A DNA stretch of 64,000 bases from Acidobacteriota bacterium (GTDB lineage: Bacteria; Acidobacteriota; Blastocatellia; Chloracidobacteriales; JADJPF01). Both the position numbers and the translations under genes were made by a program. The stretch is from the NCBI GenBank assembly GCA_016213785.1, contig JACQZQ010000064.1, positions 81,836 through 145,835 of the forward strand, written 5' to 3'. A model generated the notes under the pieces. The model was not told where the DNA came from. It ran no database searches and saw only the letters and a list, made by a program, of their open reading frames with translations. Below, in pieces: positions 7,772 to 17,450 of this stretch; the first letter of the stretch is position 1, and every line of letters starts with the position of its first letter.

Positions 7772-8956
7772 TTAGCGATATTGATTTTTGCTTAAGGCTT
7801 TTTTAGAAAAATGTATTTTTAGCTCTTGTTCTTTAGCAAACTGTTCAAATATTCTATAAAAAGCTTCACGATCTTGAGCAGAAATAAAAGCTGTAGCATC
7901 AGCCGTAGCAAGTGGATAAGGATACCCTAAACCTACAATAACTTCTGCTCTAACTATATTGATTACGTAATCTAAAAGCCCTTTTTCATAAACCCAAGTA
8001 GGAATATCTAGTCTAGCAGGTAAGGCTTGACTAGTTTTTAAGTAGAGAAATCCTATTCCACGTTTATGTTTACCAAAATGGTCTAAAAGCCCTGCTCTAG
8101 CACAGGTAAAGAAAATCGTTCTATCACCCCAATTTAAGTTGCGAAATAAATAAGCATCGTGTATTGGGCTATGGGCGATATCTAAAAAGAAAAAGTATTT
8201 TAACATTACAGCAATATCACAAGCATAAGTAGTATCAACATAACCAACTACAGGGATATTAGTTTCCTTAGCAACATCAAGCAGCCTAATTATCGGTTCA
8301 GTAAAGAGTTTTCTTTGATCTTCATGCCAACGTTCAGCAAAGGAAATCACTATAGAACCATCTAGAAAAACTACAGGTGGAAACTCACTAGTATCATGCT
8401 TTAATGCATAATTTTCCATGTAGTTACAAATAGTTTCTATTTCAAGCTGAAAGCGCCTTAAATTAACCATTTGATCAGAAATTTGACGCTCAGAGCCACT
8501 TTTACCCATTAATAAATCATTAGGCGAAAGTATTTCAAAGCGAGTGTTTTTAGTATAATTCCCATCTGGCTTATGTGGATTTTCAAACCATGCTACTTGA
8601 ATTGCTGCAACTGGAAGAGATAATTCTTTTAAAGGCATTATTTGAGAACCATCTACAGCAAAAGTAGGATGATCTAGAAGGACATTATAAGCCCAAGTCC
8701 TTGCTACTTGGTGATTTGACCAATCCTCATCAAATTTAATAACTAGGTTTTGGGATTCTAAAAATTCTTTGCTTGGAATTGCCCCTGCTGAAGGAAACTC
8801 ATCTAATGAAGTAAGCAAAATGTCGTAATCTGTAGAAAAGAGTTCTAATAGTTTTTTATCATAAAATAAAGCATCTGTGTTTAGCTCATGTTCAAATGTT
8901 GTAAACTCTTGAGCTTTATTATTTAGTGCATCAATGATTTTATTTCTAACTAACAT
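7772..8956 (-). CDS. nurA: NurA-domain 5'-3' nuclease
   Basis: 394 residues. The NurA core begins 'TFAVDGSQIMP' (about residues 98-108), where D-G-S/D-G-S-Q is the family's first metal-binding motif. Later acidic motifs lie in 'VVFLDGSIV' and 'VVGYVDTTYACD'. NurA is a Mn-dependent single-strand endonuclease and 5'-3' exonuclease that works with HerA and Rad50-Mre11 in archaea and some bacteria. The gene sits directly downstream (32 bp) of the Rad50-like gene and upstream of SIR2, as expected for an end-resection operon. No HerA or Mre11 homologue is in the window. Confidence 0.85.
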   Translation of the reverse strand: MLVRNKIIDALNNKAQEFTTFEHELNTDALFYDKKLLELFSTDYDILLTSLDEFPSAGAIPSKEFLESQNLVIKFDEDWSNHQVARTWAYNVLLDHPTFAVDGSQIMPLKELSLPVAAIQVAWFENPHKPDGNYTKNTRFEILSPNDLLMGKSGSERQISDQMVNLRRFQLEIETICNYMENYALKHDTSEFPPVVFLDGSIVISFAERWHEDQRKLFTEPIIRLLDVAKETNIPVVGYVDTTYACDIAVMLKYFFFLDIAHSPIHDAYLFRNLNWGDRTIFFTCARAGLLDHFGKHKRGIGFLYLKTSQALPARLDIPTWVYEKGLLDYVINIVRAEVIVGLGYPYPLATADATAFISAQDREAFYRIFEQFAKEQELKIHFSKKALSKNQYR

Positions 8957-8988
8957 GGTTTTAGTCTCAGGTTATTAAAAAACAGATT

Positions 8989-11900
8989 TTAATGAGGTTT
9001 TTGTAACTGAATAATATTATCTGTAAATCCTTCAAATGAATCATCATGTGTAACAATAAAAAGCTGTTCAAAATCTTTAATTCGCCCTATCTGTTGAGCT
9101 AAATTGCTACGGCGTTCTTCATCCATATTTGTAGTGGGTTCATCAAAAAAAGCAAAACGTAGCTCAGAAAATTCTTTTAAGAGCGCCAACCTAACAGAAA
9201 GTGCCGCAGCCATTTGTTCACCTCCAGAAAGGTTATGAAAAGGGCGATCTCTACCCTCTTCTTCTAAAACAATGTCATAGTCTAATTCCCAACGTAAGCT
9301 AACTAAAGAGTTTCCAGAAATTTCTCTATAAAGTTGATTAGCTTCTAAAGAAACTGTATGGAGATAAGCTTCAGTTATATGTGGGCCTGCTCTACGTAAA
9401 CAATCGCGGATAAAATCAGCTAATTCATGTAATTCATTAAGCTTGTCACGTTCAGCCATTTTATCTATTTGGCGGCGTTTTACTTCTCCTAGCCTTTCTA
9501 ATTCAAGGCTTAAGCGACTTTGTTGGGTTTCTGTATATTTAAGTTCTGACTCAAGTTGTGCTGTTTTATGAATTAAATTAGGAAGCAAAGCGCGTTTTTT
9601 ACTATGTTCATCATGAGAGTATTTTTTACTAGTTTCAATAAAATCTGTTTCTAGTAAATCTAACTGCTCTTTAAATTCTTTAGTTTCAAGCCTTATGTTT
9701 TCCAATTGAGGTTCTAATAAGAAAAGACGTGAAGCTAAAGCTTGATTAAAAAGAAAGGAATTATAATCATTTCGTGTTTGATTAATTAAAGAATTAGTCT
9801 CTACAAGCTCTTTATCTAAATTAATGTAACTCTCTATTTTTGTTTTTAGGTGTGCAGTTTGTCGAGTTAATTGTTGATACTGCTGCTTTTGCCTATCTAA
9901 GTTATTTAGTAAGTCTTTTTCTCTTGCTATTTGTCGGTTAAGGCTATCAAAAGTAGCACGTGGGTTATTTAAGGCAATTAACTTGTTTTCAATATTTGGT
10001 TGTTCAATTAAATCTTGCTCAAGCACAGCTAAACGAGAAGAATTTGAGTCATAAAGCTTACGAGTTTGTGTTCCCTCGTCTTTTAGTTCACTTAATCGTT
10101 GCCGTCTAGGTTCAAGTTGAGCATATTTTAATGCTTTTTCGCGAGTAATGGCTAATTCACTCTCTACAAACTGTAGACGTGCTGTATCAGCGCGTTTAGA
10201 ATCTAGAATTTGCTCACTACTACCTAATAAAGATAAGTCTTCTCGAAACTGTGATAGCTGTTTTTCACAAATAAGCTCATCCCTTTGGAATTTTTCTAGT
10301 TGAGTTAATAAAGCTTCTAAATTTCCTTGTTTACTTAAAGCTAAACGTGCTTGAGTTAATTGTGTGGTAATAGCTTTAAGGCTCATCTCCTGTTCTAATA
10401 AGCATTTACGCTGATCAGTTAATTGCAACTCAAAATAACTATTTAGGGTTTGGCCTTCTTTCATATTTAGGCAACGTTCAGATAATAAAGGACAAAGGCC
10501 ATTTTTTATTTCCCGTTGCATCCTTTCATCTCGTTCAATAAAGGCACGAATTTGAGCTGCTTCTGATGATTTAGTCTGGTAATTTTCTTCTAATTCTTGG
10601 ATTGGTGGAAGATCGATATTAATATCTTTTTTTATATCAAAAATACGTGATTCCAAAATCTTTCGCTCTTTTTGTAGCTTTTGATAAGTTATTTCTAATG
10701 AATTTATTTGCTCGCTCTTATGTTTGATTTCAGTAAGTGTTAGGCTGTAATTGCTTAAACGCTTATCTAAAAGATGTTTCTCTGTTTCCAGTTTTGTTAG
10801 CTCTATAGCAGCATCTTTATATTTTTCTGCATCTTCAATACTACGCGAAACATCGCTATATTTTTGCCTTAAATCAATAAGGTCTTGATTTAATTTAGAA
10901 ATATTACGTTCAACTTGTTCTTTTTCGCCCTGTTTACGTTCAAATTCTTTTAGTTTCTTTTCTAAAAAGTCTTGCTCAGCTATTTTAGTGCTTAGAGATG
11001 AAAGCTCTAAACGTGCTTGCTCAATTTGGTTTAGCGTTTCCTGCAAGTGCTGAATATTACTTTCTATTCTAACAAGTTGTTGCTCGGTGCTAGCATAAGC
11101 TGAGACAGTTTTATCACGTTCTAGACGCTCTTTTTCTAAGCTGTTAAGTTTTTCTGTAGCTGATAAATAGGCTAAATAATTTTTTTCTGTATTAATTAAA
11201 AGACTTGTTGCTTGTTTAGCTCGGTTAATTTCTTCAAGTAAATTTTTTTCTCTCTCAGTTTTTTCTGCAATTTTTAGCTTTAGGTCTTGTATTTTTCTAG
11301 CTAAATCATCTATTTTTTCTTTTATTGAGTTAAATCTTGTTAAGCTAATTTCGGTTATATCTCTTTCCATTTTAGCATCACTATATTGAGTTTTGGCTGA
11401 TAGTAATTTTTCTGTATTGTTGTTATAGGCTGTTTCTACTTCATCATAACGCTTTAACTCACCTTCATTGCTTGCTATTTGCTCTCGAATACTAGCAATT
11501 TTACGCTCAATTAAGCGAAGCAATTCTTTTAATTCATCTGCTGCTTGAAAATATTCTTCTACCTTAAGTATTTTATCGAAAACGGGTTTACGTTTTGAAG
11601 GTGCTTGAAGAAAATCATAAGTAAAAGTTCCCTGAGGAACACCTATTGTAGTACGAAAGAGTATGGAAAGATCTGTGTTAAGTTCTACGCCATGTTGTTG
11701 ACAAAGCCATTTTACAACTTCTTGTTTTTGTTGGGCTAAGCGAATTTTTAATTCAGGGTCATAAACATAATATGTTCCTGTGCTATCGCGAAAGACAGCA
11801 TATTCACGGCCATCTATTTTAGAAAGAAAAAAGACATTTACACTGCCTTTTCGCGCACCTTTACGAACAAAATCTTCTCGTTTGTAATCTAGATGATCAA

Positions 11901-12041
11901 AAGCGCCCAAGCAATAGATTCAATAATTGTAGTTTTACCAGCACCATTTACTCCACAAATTGCTGTTACACCGGGGCTAAAACAAAATTCTTTTTCTGTA
12001 TAATTTTTTATGTCTTTAAGTTCTAATTTTGTGATAAGCAT
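8989..12041 (-). CDS. Rad50/SbcC-like SMC ATPase, interrupted by a frameshift after Walker A
   Basis: Translation from the ATG at 12041 gives MLITKLELKDIKNY, then Walker A G-V-N-G-A-G-K-T-T (residues 30-38) and 'IESIAWAL', then a stop at 11889. The continuation 'FDHLDYKREDFVRKGARKGSV' is in the next frame from about 11901. One extra T in the TTTT run (11899-11902 on the plus strand) would restore a protein of about 1,018 residues. After the junction come long coiled coils, a central hook-like C-x6-C (CPLLSERC), signature 'NLSGGEQMAAALSVRLALL' and Walker B 'RFAFFDEPTT'. The protein would tether and process DNA ends with NurA. Either this copy is inactivated or the base is an assembly error. 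The TTG at 11910 gives a protein without Walker A and is not a credible start. Confidence 0.88.
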
Positions 12042-12234
12042 AAGGCTTTATAGCATAAGTTTTGTATTTGACGGGATTATAGCAGGAGAAAAATATGAAA
12101 AAATAGGAGAAACTGCAACCTTAAAAAAGAAAAGGGTTAGAGATTATTTTTAGCTTATGGTAAGGTTTATGCGTTTTTTTATTTTTAAGATCTTATGGCG
12201 ATTTATCAAAACTTAAGAAAATAACTTTATTTAT

Positions 12235-14568
12235 ATGGCAACTACATATCGTTTTCCAGTACTAGTTTGGGAAGATTTAGCAGGAATATTTACTGCAAGG
12301 CTTATCGAGTATGAACATAACGTACAACTAATATATGAAGGCAAAGTAATGTTTGACCGTGCAGATAGTACCCCAACAGCAGTTGGATTAACAAAAGATG
12401 ATGCAGTTTATAAATTAAAAGAATATATTAGCTGGTCTTATCAAGAATATCCTTGGCAACCAATGCCAGATTTTTTAGATGCAAAGTTAATTTTCTTTAG
12501 AGTAGAAATCCGTCCTGAATATCGCCGTCAAGAAAAAGTTTTTCCTGTTGATCCAATAGCTTTAAGGCTCCCTTGCGTTTATGGTCGTCAAGAAGAAGGT
12601 TTATTGGTCTGTTCTATTCCTACAATAGGAGTACACTTTTATTATTATGAGGCAAAAAGCCTAAAAGACTTAGTAAATCATTATGTTCAAGAAAAATTAA
12701 AGGGTATTACTCCTAGAGAAGTTTCTCGCTTCTTACCACCTAAGAAAGTTTATCTAGAAGAAATAATAATGCCAATTACTTATAAAAGAAAACAAGGCAA
12801 AGATGCTATAAGATTACCAGCACTCTCTACAGTTGCCCAACCTGTAACAGAACGAGGTTCAAACAGGCGTTTTGGGCGTGCTTGGGAACGTGATACAGAA
12901 GTAGCAGATTTAATACGCCGTGTTACTCAAGAAAAAGCAAACATTATTATTGTTGGAGAGTCTGGAATTGGTAAAAGCACTTTACTAGCTGATGCTGCTG
13001 GACATATAGAACGTCAATTAAAAAAAGATGCTAAAGATGCTAAAGAAGAAAATGATTATAAAAATTATAAACATAAATTTTGGGCAACAAGCGGCGCAAG
13101 AATGATTGCTGGAATGCAATATTTAGGCGAGTGGGAAGAGCGTTGTGAACAAGTAATTGAAGAAATCTCAAATATAAATGGGATATTATGCTTAGAAAAT
13201 ATTCTGGATATTATAAACAGTGGAGGAGAAAGCTCTATTAATGGTATTGGGGCATTTTTACTTCCTTATATCCAAAGAGGAGAACTAAGAGTTATTGCTG
13301 AGGCTACGCCAGCCGAACTAGATTCTTGTCGTAGACTCTTACCGGGCTTTGTAGATTTATTTCAAATCCTTTCTCTACAACCATTTACTAGAGATAAAGC
13401 TATTAGTATTTTAGATAGGGTATCACAAGCTTTTGAGCAAAATTTCTCAATACAAATGGCTAAAGGTGTGACAGAATTAATTTATAGGCTATTTTGTCGT
13501 TTTATGCCTTATCAACCTTTTCCTGGTAAGACGGTTGCCTTCTTACAAGAACTTTTTGAGCGTGCAAAACAAAGTAAAAAAGAAAATATTTCTTTAACAC
13601 AAGTAATTAAGCTATTTATTAACCAAACAGGACTACCAGAATTATTTTTACGCGATGAATTACCACTTAATCCATGTGAGGTAGAAATAACACTTACCCA
13701 GCAAGTAATAGGGCAGCCTACAGCTTGTCAAACGCTAGTAAATTTAATTACTACTTTTAAAGCAGGATTAAATGATCCTGCTCGTCCAATAGGAGTATTG
13801 CTTTTTTGTGGGCCAACTGGAGTTGGCAAAACAGAACTGGCTAAAGCTTTAGGTAAATTCTTTTTTGGTGCTGGTCTAGAAAAAGATAGATTAATTAGAC
13901 TTGATATGAGCGAATACTCTAGCGAAGGTTCAGCCGCAAGATTAATAGGGGAAAGCTTTAATCAACCAAGTAATTTAATTAAAAAAGTAAGACAACAGCC
14001 TTTTGTAGTGCTTTTGCTAGATGAAATTGAAAAGGCAAATAAAGAAGTTTTTGATCTATTCTTAGGGCTTTTTGATGAGGGTAGATTAACAGATCAATAT
14101 GGTAGGACTACTATTTTTCGTAGCACCATTATTATTATGACCTCTAACATTGGGGCTGACAAATTTAATACATTAGGATTTAAGGAGCAAAACCAAAGTT
14201 CTTATACTAGTACTGTAATGGATTTCTTCCGACCTGAATTCTATAACCGTATAGATGCTATAGTTAATTTTAATGCTTTAAGTACAGAAATGGTTCAAGC
14301 CATTACAGAAAAAGAACTTTCTGAGCTTACAAAACGAGAAGGTTTAGAACAAGCTAAAATAAAGCTACTTTGGACAGATAATTTAGTTAAACACTTGGCA
14401 AAAGCAGGCTTTGAGCCGCGTTATGGAGCAAGACCTTTGCAAAGAGCAATTGAAAGACTTGTTATTGTACCATTAGCAAAATATTTAATAGAAAATCCAA
14501 TAGTAAAAGAAAAAACTATTAAAATAGATTTAGATAGTAATGGTATAATAAGCTTTGAAACTACTTAA
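12235..14568 (+). CDS. Clp-like double AAA+ ATPase with degenerate first module
   Basis: 777 residues. An N-terminal region (1-205) has no Clp_N repeats and is not recognised. D1 has Walker A GESGIGKST near 241, but its Walker B is I-L-C-L-E-N where ClpB has I-D-E, and the arginine-finger region reads G-F-V-D-L-F. A pore-like 'YLGEWEER' is kept. D2 has intact Walker A GPTGVGKTE (about 526), Walker B LLLDEIEKAN, sensor 'IIMTSNIGA' and finger 'PEFYNRID', but the G-Y-V-G pore loop expected after R-L-I-G is replaced by S-F-N-Q-P-S. The C-terminal D2-small domain is present. So D1 is probably regulatory and D2 drives remodelling. No ClpP loop is obvious. The start lacks a clear Shine-Dalgarno. The zinc-ribbon protein at 14863 is the next gene, 294 bp on. 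Confidence 0.87.
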   Translation: MATTYRFPVLVWEDLAGIFTARLIEYEHNVQLIYEGKVMFDRADSTPTAVGLTKDDAVYKLKEYISWSYQEYPWQPMPDFLDAKLIFFRVEIRPEYRRQEKVFPVDPIALRLPCVYGRQEEGLLVCSIPTIGVHFYYYEAKSLKDLVNHYVQEKLKGITPREVSRFLPPKKVYLEEIIMPITYKRKQGKDAIRLPALSTVAQPVTERGSNRRFGRAWERDTEVADLIRRVTQEKANIIIVGESGIGKSTLLADAAGHIERQLKKDAKDAKEENDYKNYKHKFWATSGARMIAGMQYLGEWEERCEQVIEEISNINGILCLENILDIINSGGESSINGIGAFLLPYIQRGELRVIAEATPAELDSCRRLLPGFVDLFQILSLQPFTRDKAISILDRVSQAFEQNFSIQMAKGVTELIYRLFCRFMPYQPFPGKTVAFLQELFERAKQSKKENISLTQVIKLFINQTGLPELFLRDELPLNPCEVEITLTQQVIGQPTACQTLVNLITTFKAGLNDPARPIGVLLFCGPTGVGKTELAKALGKFFFGAGLEKDRLIRLDMSEYSSEGSAARLIGESFNQPSNLIKKVRQQPFVVLLLDEIEKANKEVFDLFLGLFDEGRLTDQYGRTTIFRSTIIIMTSNIGADKFNTLGFKEQNQSSYTSTVMDFFRPEFYNRIDAIVNFNALSTEMVQAITEKELSELTKREGLEQAKIKLLWTDNLVKHLAKAGFEPRYGARPLQRAIERLVIVPLAKYLIENPIVKEKTIKIDLDSNGIISFETT

Positions 14569-14718
14569 TTCTTAAAAATTTTATTAAAAAATTTTTAAAT
14601 TTAGATTGATATATTAGAACATAACTTAATTATCATTACTTTAATCTTAAGGTTTAATATAATAAAATAAATTTCTGCTATATTTATTTGTTAGTTTAAG
14701 CGCAGTTGTGCTAATTTT

Positions 14719-14746
14719 GCTGGCTAATCTGGCTAATTTAGCTAAA
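14719..14746. repeat. Short tandem GGCTAAT-type repeats in the 14569-14862 spacer
   Basis: TGGCTAATC, TGGCTAATT and TAGCTAAAA follow each other at a 9-10 bp period, about 120 bp before the zinc-ribbon gene. The rest of the spacer is AT-rich with no other structure. Function is unknown. Confidence 0.3.
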
Positions 14747-14862
14747 AATTAAATGCTTTGTAAAAAACAATATTTGGCGATAAATGTTATCTTGCTAATT
14801 AATTAAACCTTGTTGTATTCTGGGACTAGAAAAATACCTATAGATTTTAGTGGAGACAAAAT

Positions 14863-15663
14863 ATGTTTTGTTCGTCATGTGGTTCGCAAAATCCTCCTCA
14901 ATTACGTTTTTGTCGTGCTTGTGGCAAACCAATATCATCAGCAGAAACCCTAGCAGCTGATGGGGATGATCCACTAAAGACGCGTCTATCAATCCCCGCA
15001 GAGCACGCTAATTTTGCCAACCCTGCCCCACAACCATCAGCAGGCGATCCAATGGCAACAGTAGTAGGAATGCAAGCTGTAAAGCCTAATCCTACTCCTA
15101 ATTCATCTGCTCCAGACCCTTTTGCTACTCAGACTGGAGGCCCAGCCCTAAATGTTGCTCAATTAAAAGAATTAGCCGCTAAATCAGCCGCTAATAAAGC
15201 CCCAGCCCATGTAAATAATGAACCTGATAGTATGGCAACAGTAGTAGGAATGCAAGCTGTAAAACTCCCTGTAAACCAGCCTTCTAACGCTGAAGTTGAT
15301 CCATTAAAAACAGTAGTTGGCCCACCTAAAACACCTCCTGCACCAGCTGTTGATCCATTAGCAACAGTGGTTGGGATGCAAGCTGTCGATGCGGCAACTC
15401 TAGCAGCCTTAAGTAAATCTGCACAGCCTCAAAAAGCACCTGAACCTATTACTCAAGCACCTAAACAACCCGATAAACCTTTAGAAGTTAAACCTAAAGC
15501 CGTTGAACAGAAACCCATTTTACCGCCACCAAATCCTGAACCTGTTCATATTAACTTCTCAAGAAATGTTGAACAAAACAATTCATCAAATACAATGATA
15601 TTTGTGGTTATTGGAATTGTTGTGGTTATTATAATTATTGCTGTTGTACTATTTACAAGATAA
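14863..15663 (+). CDS. Zinc-ribbon, Pro/Ala-rich, tail-anchored protein with six D-P-x-x-T repeats
   Basis: 266 residues. A zinc ribbon (MFCSSCGSQNPP...FCRACGK, C-x2-C...C-x2-C) occupies 1-25. A disordered Pro/Ala linker follows with six spaced motifs: DPLKTRLS, DPMATVVGMQAV, DPFATQTGG, DSMATVVGMQAV, DPLKTVVG and DPLATVVGMQAV. One strongly hydrophobic helix (about 244-264, Ile/Val-rich) ends in T-R, so the protein is tail-anchored with its bulk in the cytoplasm. The regular Thr in an acidic-Pro context resembles phospho-Thr docking sites read by FHA domains, but no kinase or FHA protein is in the window. A TGGAGA ribosome binding site is present. Function unknown. Confidence 0.85.
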   Translation: MFCSSCGSQNPPQLRFCRACGKPISSAETLAADGDDPLKTRLSIPAEHANFANPAPQPSAGDPMATVVGMQAVKPNPTPNSSAPDPFATQTGGPALNVAQLKELAAKSAANKAPAHVNNEPDSMATVVGMQAVKLPVNQPSNAEVDPLKTVVGPPKTPPAPAVDPLATVVGMQAVDAATLAALSKSAQPQKAPEPITQAPKQPDKPLEVKPKAVEQKPILPPPNPEPVHINFSRNVEQNNSSNTMIFVVIGIVVVIIIIAVVLFTR

Positions 15664-15682
15664 TTTAATTAGATAAATAGAA

Positions 15683-15901
15683 TTAGATAGAAATTCTGCT
15701 ACGAATCTTTTCCCACCAAGCCCAGTAAGCTAGTTCTGTTTCTTGTGCTTCTATTGTGCTTAGTTCAGAATGAGATAGCGTTTCTATTAAGTAATCTATT
15801 TCTGCTATTGCTTCTGATAAATCAAGTCGAGTTTTATCATCTATAGCAAACATTACTGGCAATAAAACAGTATGATAATGTTGTAATACAGCGCTACACA
15901 T
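15683..15901 (-). CDS. Small hypothetical protein
   Basis: 72 residues, with an acidic middle (SEAIAEIDYLIETL) and an aromatic C-terminus (ELAYWAWWEKIRSRI). Composition looks protein-like, and the gene points away from its neighbours, but no Shine-Dalgarno precedes the ATG and no family is recognised. It could be a small regulator or antitoxin-like peptide. Confidence 0.4.
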   Translation of the reverse strand: MCSAVLQHYHTVLLPVMFAIDDKTRLDLSEAIAEIDYLIETLSHSELSTIEAQETELAYWAWWEKIRSRISI

Positions 15902-15922
15902 TGTAATTTAGCATTTCCAAAA

Positions 15923-15946
15923 TTTTGTAATTTTGTAATTTTGTAA
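15923..15946. repeat. Three tandem copies of TTTTGTAA
   Basis: Perfect 8-bp tandem repeat, three copies, in the divergent spacer between the small ORF and the glycosylase gene. It could be part of either promoter. Confidence 0.45.
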
Positions 15947-15989
15947 TTAAGAAATACATAACATTTAATTAAATCAACTAAAGAAACTT

Positions 15990-16598
15990 ATGTTTAAATT
16001 AGCTGAAGAACACTTAACCAACTCAGATGAAATAATGGCTAAGCTTATTAAACTTCATAAACCTTGTACACTTAAAGAACACAAGAACCATTTTGAAGTT
16101 TTATGCGACTCAATAATATCCCAACAGCTTTCAACAAAAGCGGCTGATACAATTGCAAAACGCTTTCAAGCTTTATATAGCAAAGACAATCCATTTAGCC
16201 CAAGGGCTGTATTAAATACATCTACTGAAGATCTTAGATCTGTTGGGCTATCCCGTGCTAAAACAGCTTATATAAAAGACCTAGCAGAAAACTATCAAAC
16301 AAACTTAAAAGATCGCGATTTCCAAAAACTTTCAGATGAGGAAGTAATAACCCTTTTAACCTCTGTAAAAGGGATAGGGCGATGGACAGCAGAAATGTTT
16401 CTTATTTTTTCTCTAAATCGCCTAGATATTTTACCAGTAGGTGATCTTGGAATAAAACGTGCTGTTACAATAGAGTACCAGTTAAAAGAACTTGTTACAC
16501 CAAAACAATTAATAGAAATCGGCGAAAAATGGCGACCCTATCGCAGTGTTGCAAGTTGGTATCTTTGGCGAAGTCTAAATAATAAACAAAATACCTAG
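15990..16598 (+). CDS. alkA: DNA-3-methyladenine glycosylase II (HhH-GPD)
   Basis: 202 residues, the short form without the N-terminal AlkA_N domain. 'SIISQQLSTKAADTIAKRF' is the family's first conserved helix pair. The helix-hairpin-helix is 'LLTSVKGIGRWTAEMFLIF' and the catalytic Asp is in 'ILPVGDLGIKRAV'. It excises alkylated purines in base-excision repair. It is monocistronic, with a weak ribosome binding site (AAAGAAA). Gene symbol assigned by family, not by orthology. Confidence 0.9.
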   Translation: MFKLAEEHLTNSDEIMAKLIKLHKPCTLKEHKNHFEVLCDSIISQQLSTKAADTIAKRFQALYSKDNPFSPRAVLNTSTEDLRSVGLSRAKTAYIKDLAENYQTNLKDRDFQKLSDEEVITLLTSVKGIGRWTAEMFLIFSLNRLDILPVGDLGIKRAVTIEYQLKELVTPKQLIEIGEKWRPYRSVASWYLWRSLNNKQNT

Positions 16599-16644
16599 AA
16601 GTACTACAAGTTTTACTATGTAATTAACTTAGGGATATTAAATT

Positions 16645-17313
16645 TCATTCCGGTAAAATACGTAATACTTGTTTTAAGTAAGATAATTTATTCTTTAAAA
16701 CAACAAATTCAAAGTTTATTTTATCTTTTTCGTCTTTTTGTGGGGCAGAATTAATCTGATATTCTAAGACATTGATTTCATAAGCAACCCAGGCTCGCAG
16801 GCCGGCTAGAGCTTGTTGTTCTAAGATAACTTGCCAAGTAAAAGGGGCTTGATTTGGAGGAGGGGTAGGGCCTTTACCTATATCATTTTCTAAACGACGT
16901 ACTATTCCCTCAGAAGACATATCCCCAGGGTTTTTCATAGCTAAAAAGTCTGTTCCTGTATCTAAGAGCATTGCTTTAACTTGGTTAGTAGTATAAGTAG
17001 CTAGTTTAAGTAAAACTAGTTCTACTTTACGTTGTTGCTCATCAACAGTTTTTTGCTGAACAGCTTGTTGTTGTAAAAGGATAGCATTCATTAGGGAATC
17101 AACACCTGAGTTTGTAAAAAGCATTTCCCAATCACCAGAATATAGCTTAGAAGGGGCAATAAGAGGATCGCCAAAAACATCTTTTAGTAGTTCATACATC
17201 AATTGTCGTCCGCGATTGATGTGTAAGCGTTCAGAGCTTGTTGGCGGTAATTTTTGATATTCTCGGATTTTTTCTGCTCTTTTAATTAACTCTGATTGAG
17301 TAAGAGACGGCAT
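16645..17313 (-). CDS. Conserved-looking hypothetical protein, no family recognised
   Basis: 222 residues, mostly helical and charged, with a Gln-rich stretch (ILLQQQAVQQKTVDEQQ) near 80-96 and no signal peptide or membrane segment. A Pro-rich 'GKGPTPPPNQAPF' lies near 147. AGGAG sits 9 nt before the ATG, which supports this start. A probable structured RNA is encoded upstream on the same strand, ending about 105 bp before this gene. Confidence 0.75.
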   Translation of the reverse strand: MPSLTQSELIKRAEKIREYQKLPPTSSERLHINRGRQLMYELLKDVFGDPLIAPSKLYSGDWEMLFTNSGVDSLMNAILLQQQAVQQKTVDEQQRKVELVLLKLATYTTNQVKAMLLDTGTDFLAMKNPGDMSSEGIVRRLENDIGKGPTPPPNQAPFTWQVILEQQALAGLRAWVAYEINVLEYQINSAPQKDEKDKINFEFVVLKNKLSYLKQVLRILPE

Positions 17314-17419
17314 AGGCTTTTCTCCTAGTATTTGACAAGAAGAACTTTTTTACCATTAAACTTCAAAAAGTACTTAAAAGCAACTTATATTAAGAAAAAG
17401 TAGAAGTATAGTGAGTTTA

Positions 17420-17450
17420 TAAAAAGACGGGCCGAAAGGCTGTCCGGCCC
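17420..17450 (-). terminator. Terminator of the minus-strand RNA
   Basis: GGGCCG (17429-17434) pairs with CGGCCC (17445-17450). On the minus strand the stem is followed by TCTTTTT, a classic intrinsic terminator. Confidence 0.75.

Noticed and set aside
11889..11910. TTG at 11910 as the start of the Rad50-like protein, or programmed -1 frameshifting
   Set aside because: The TTG start would drop Walker A, which is encoded immediately upstream in another frame with its own ATG. The bases at the junction (CGCTTTTGATC) do not form a slippery heptamer.
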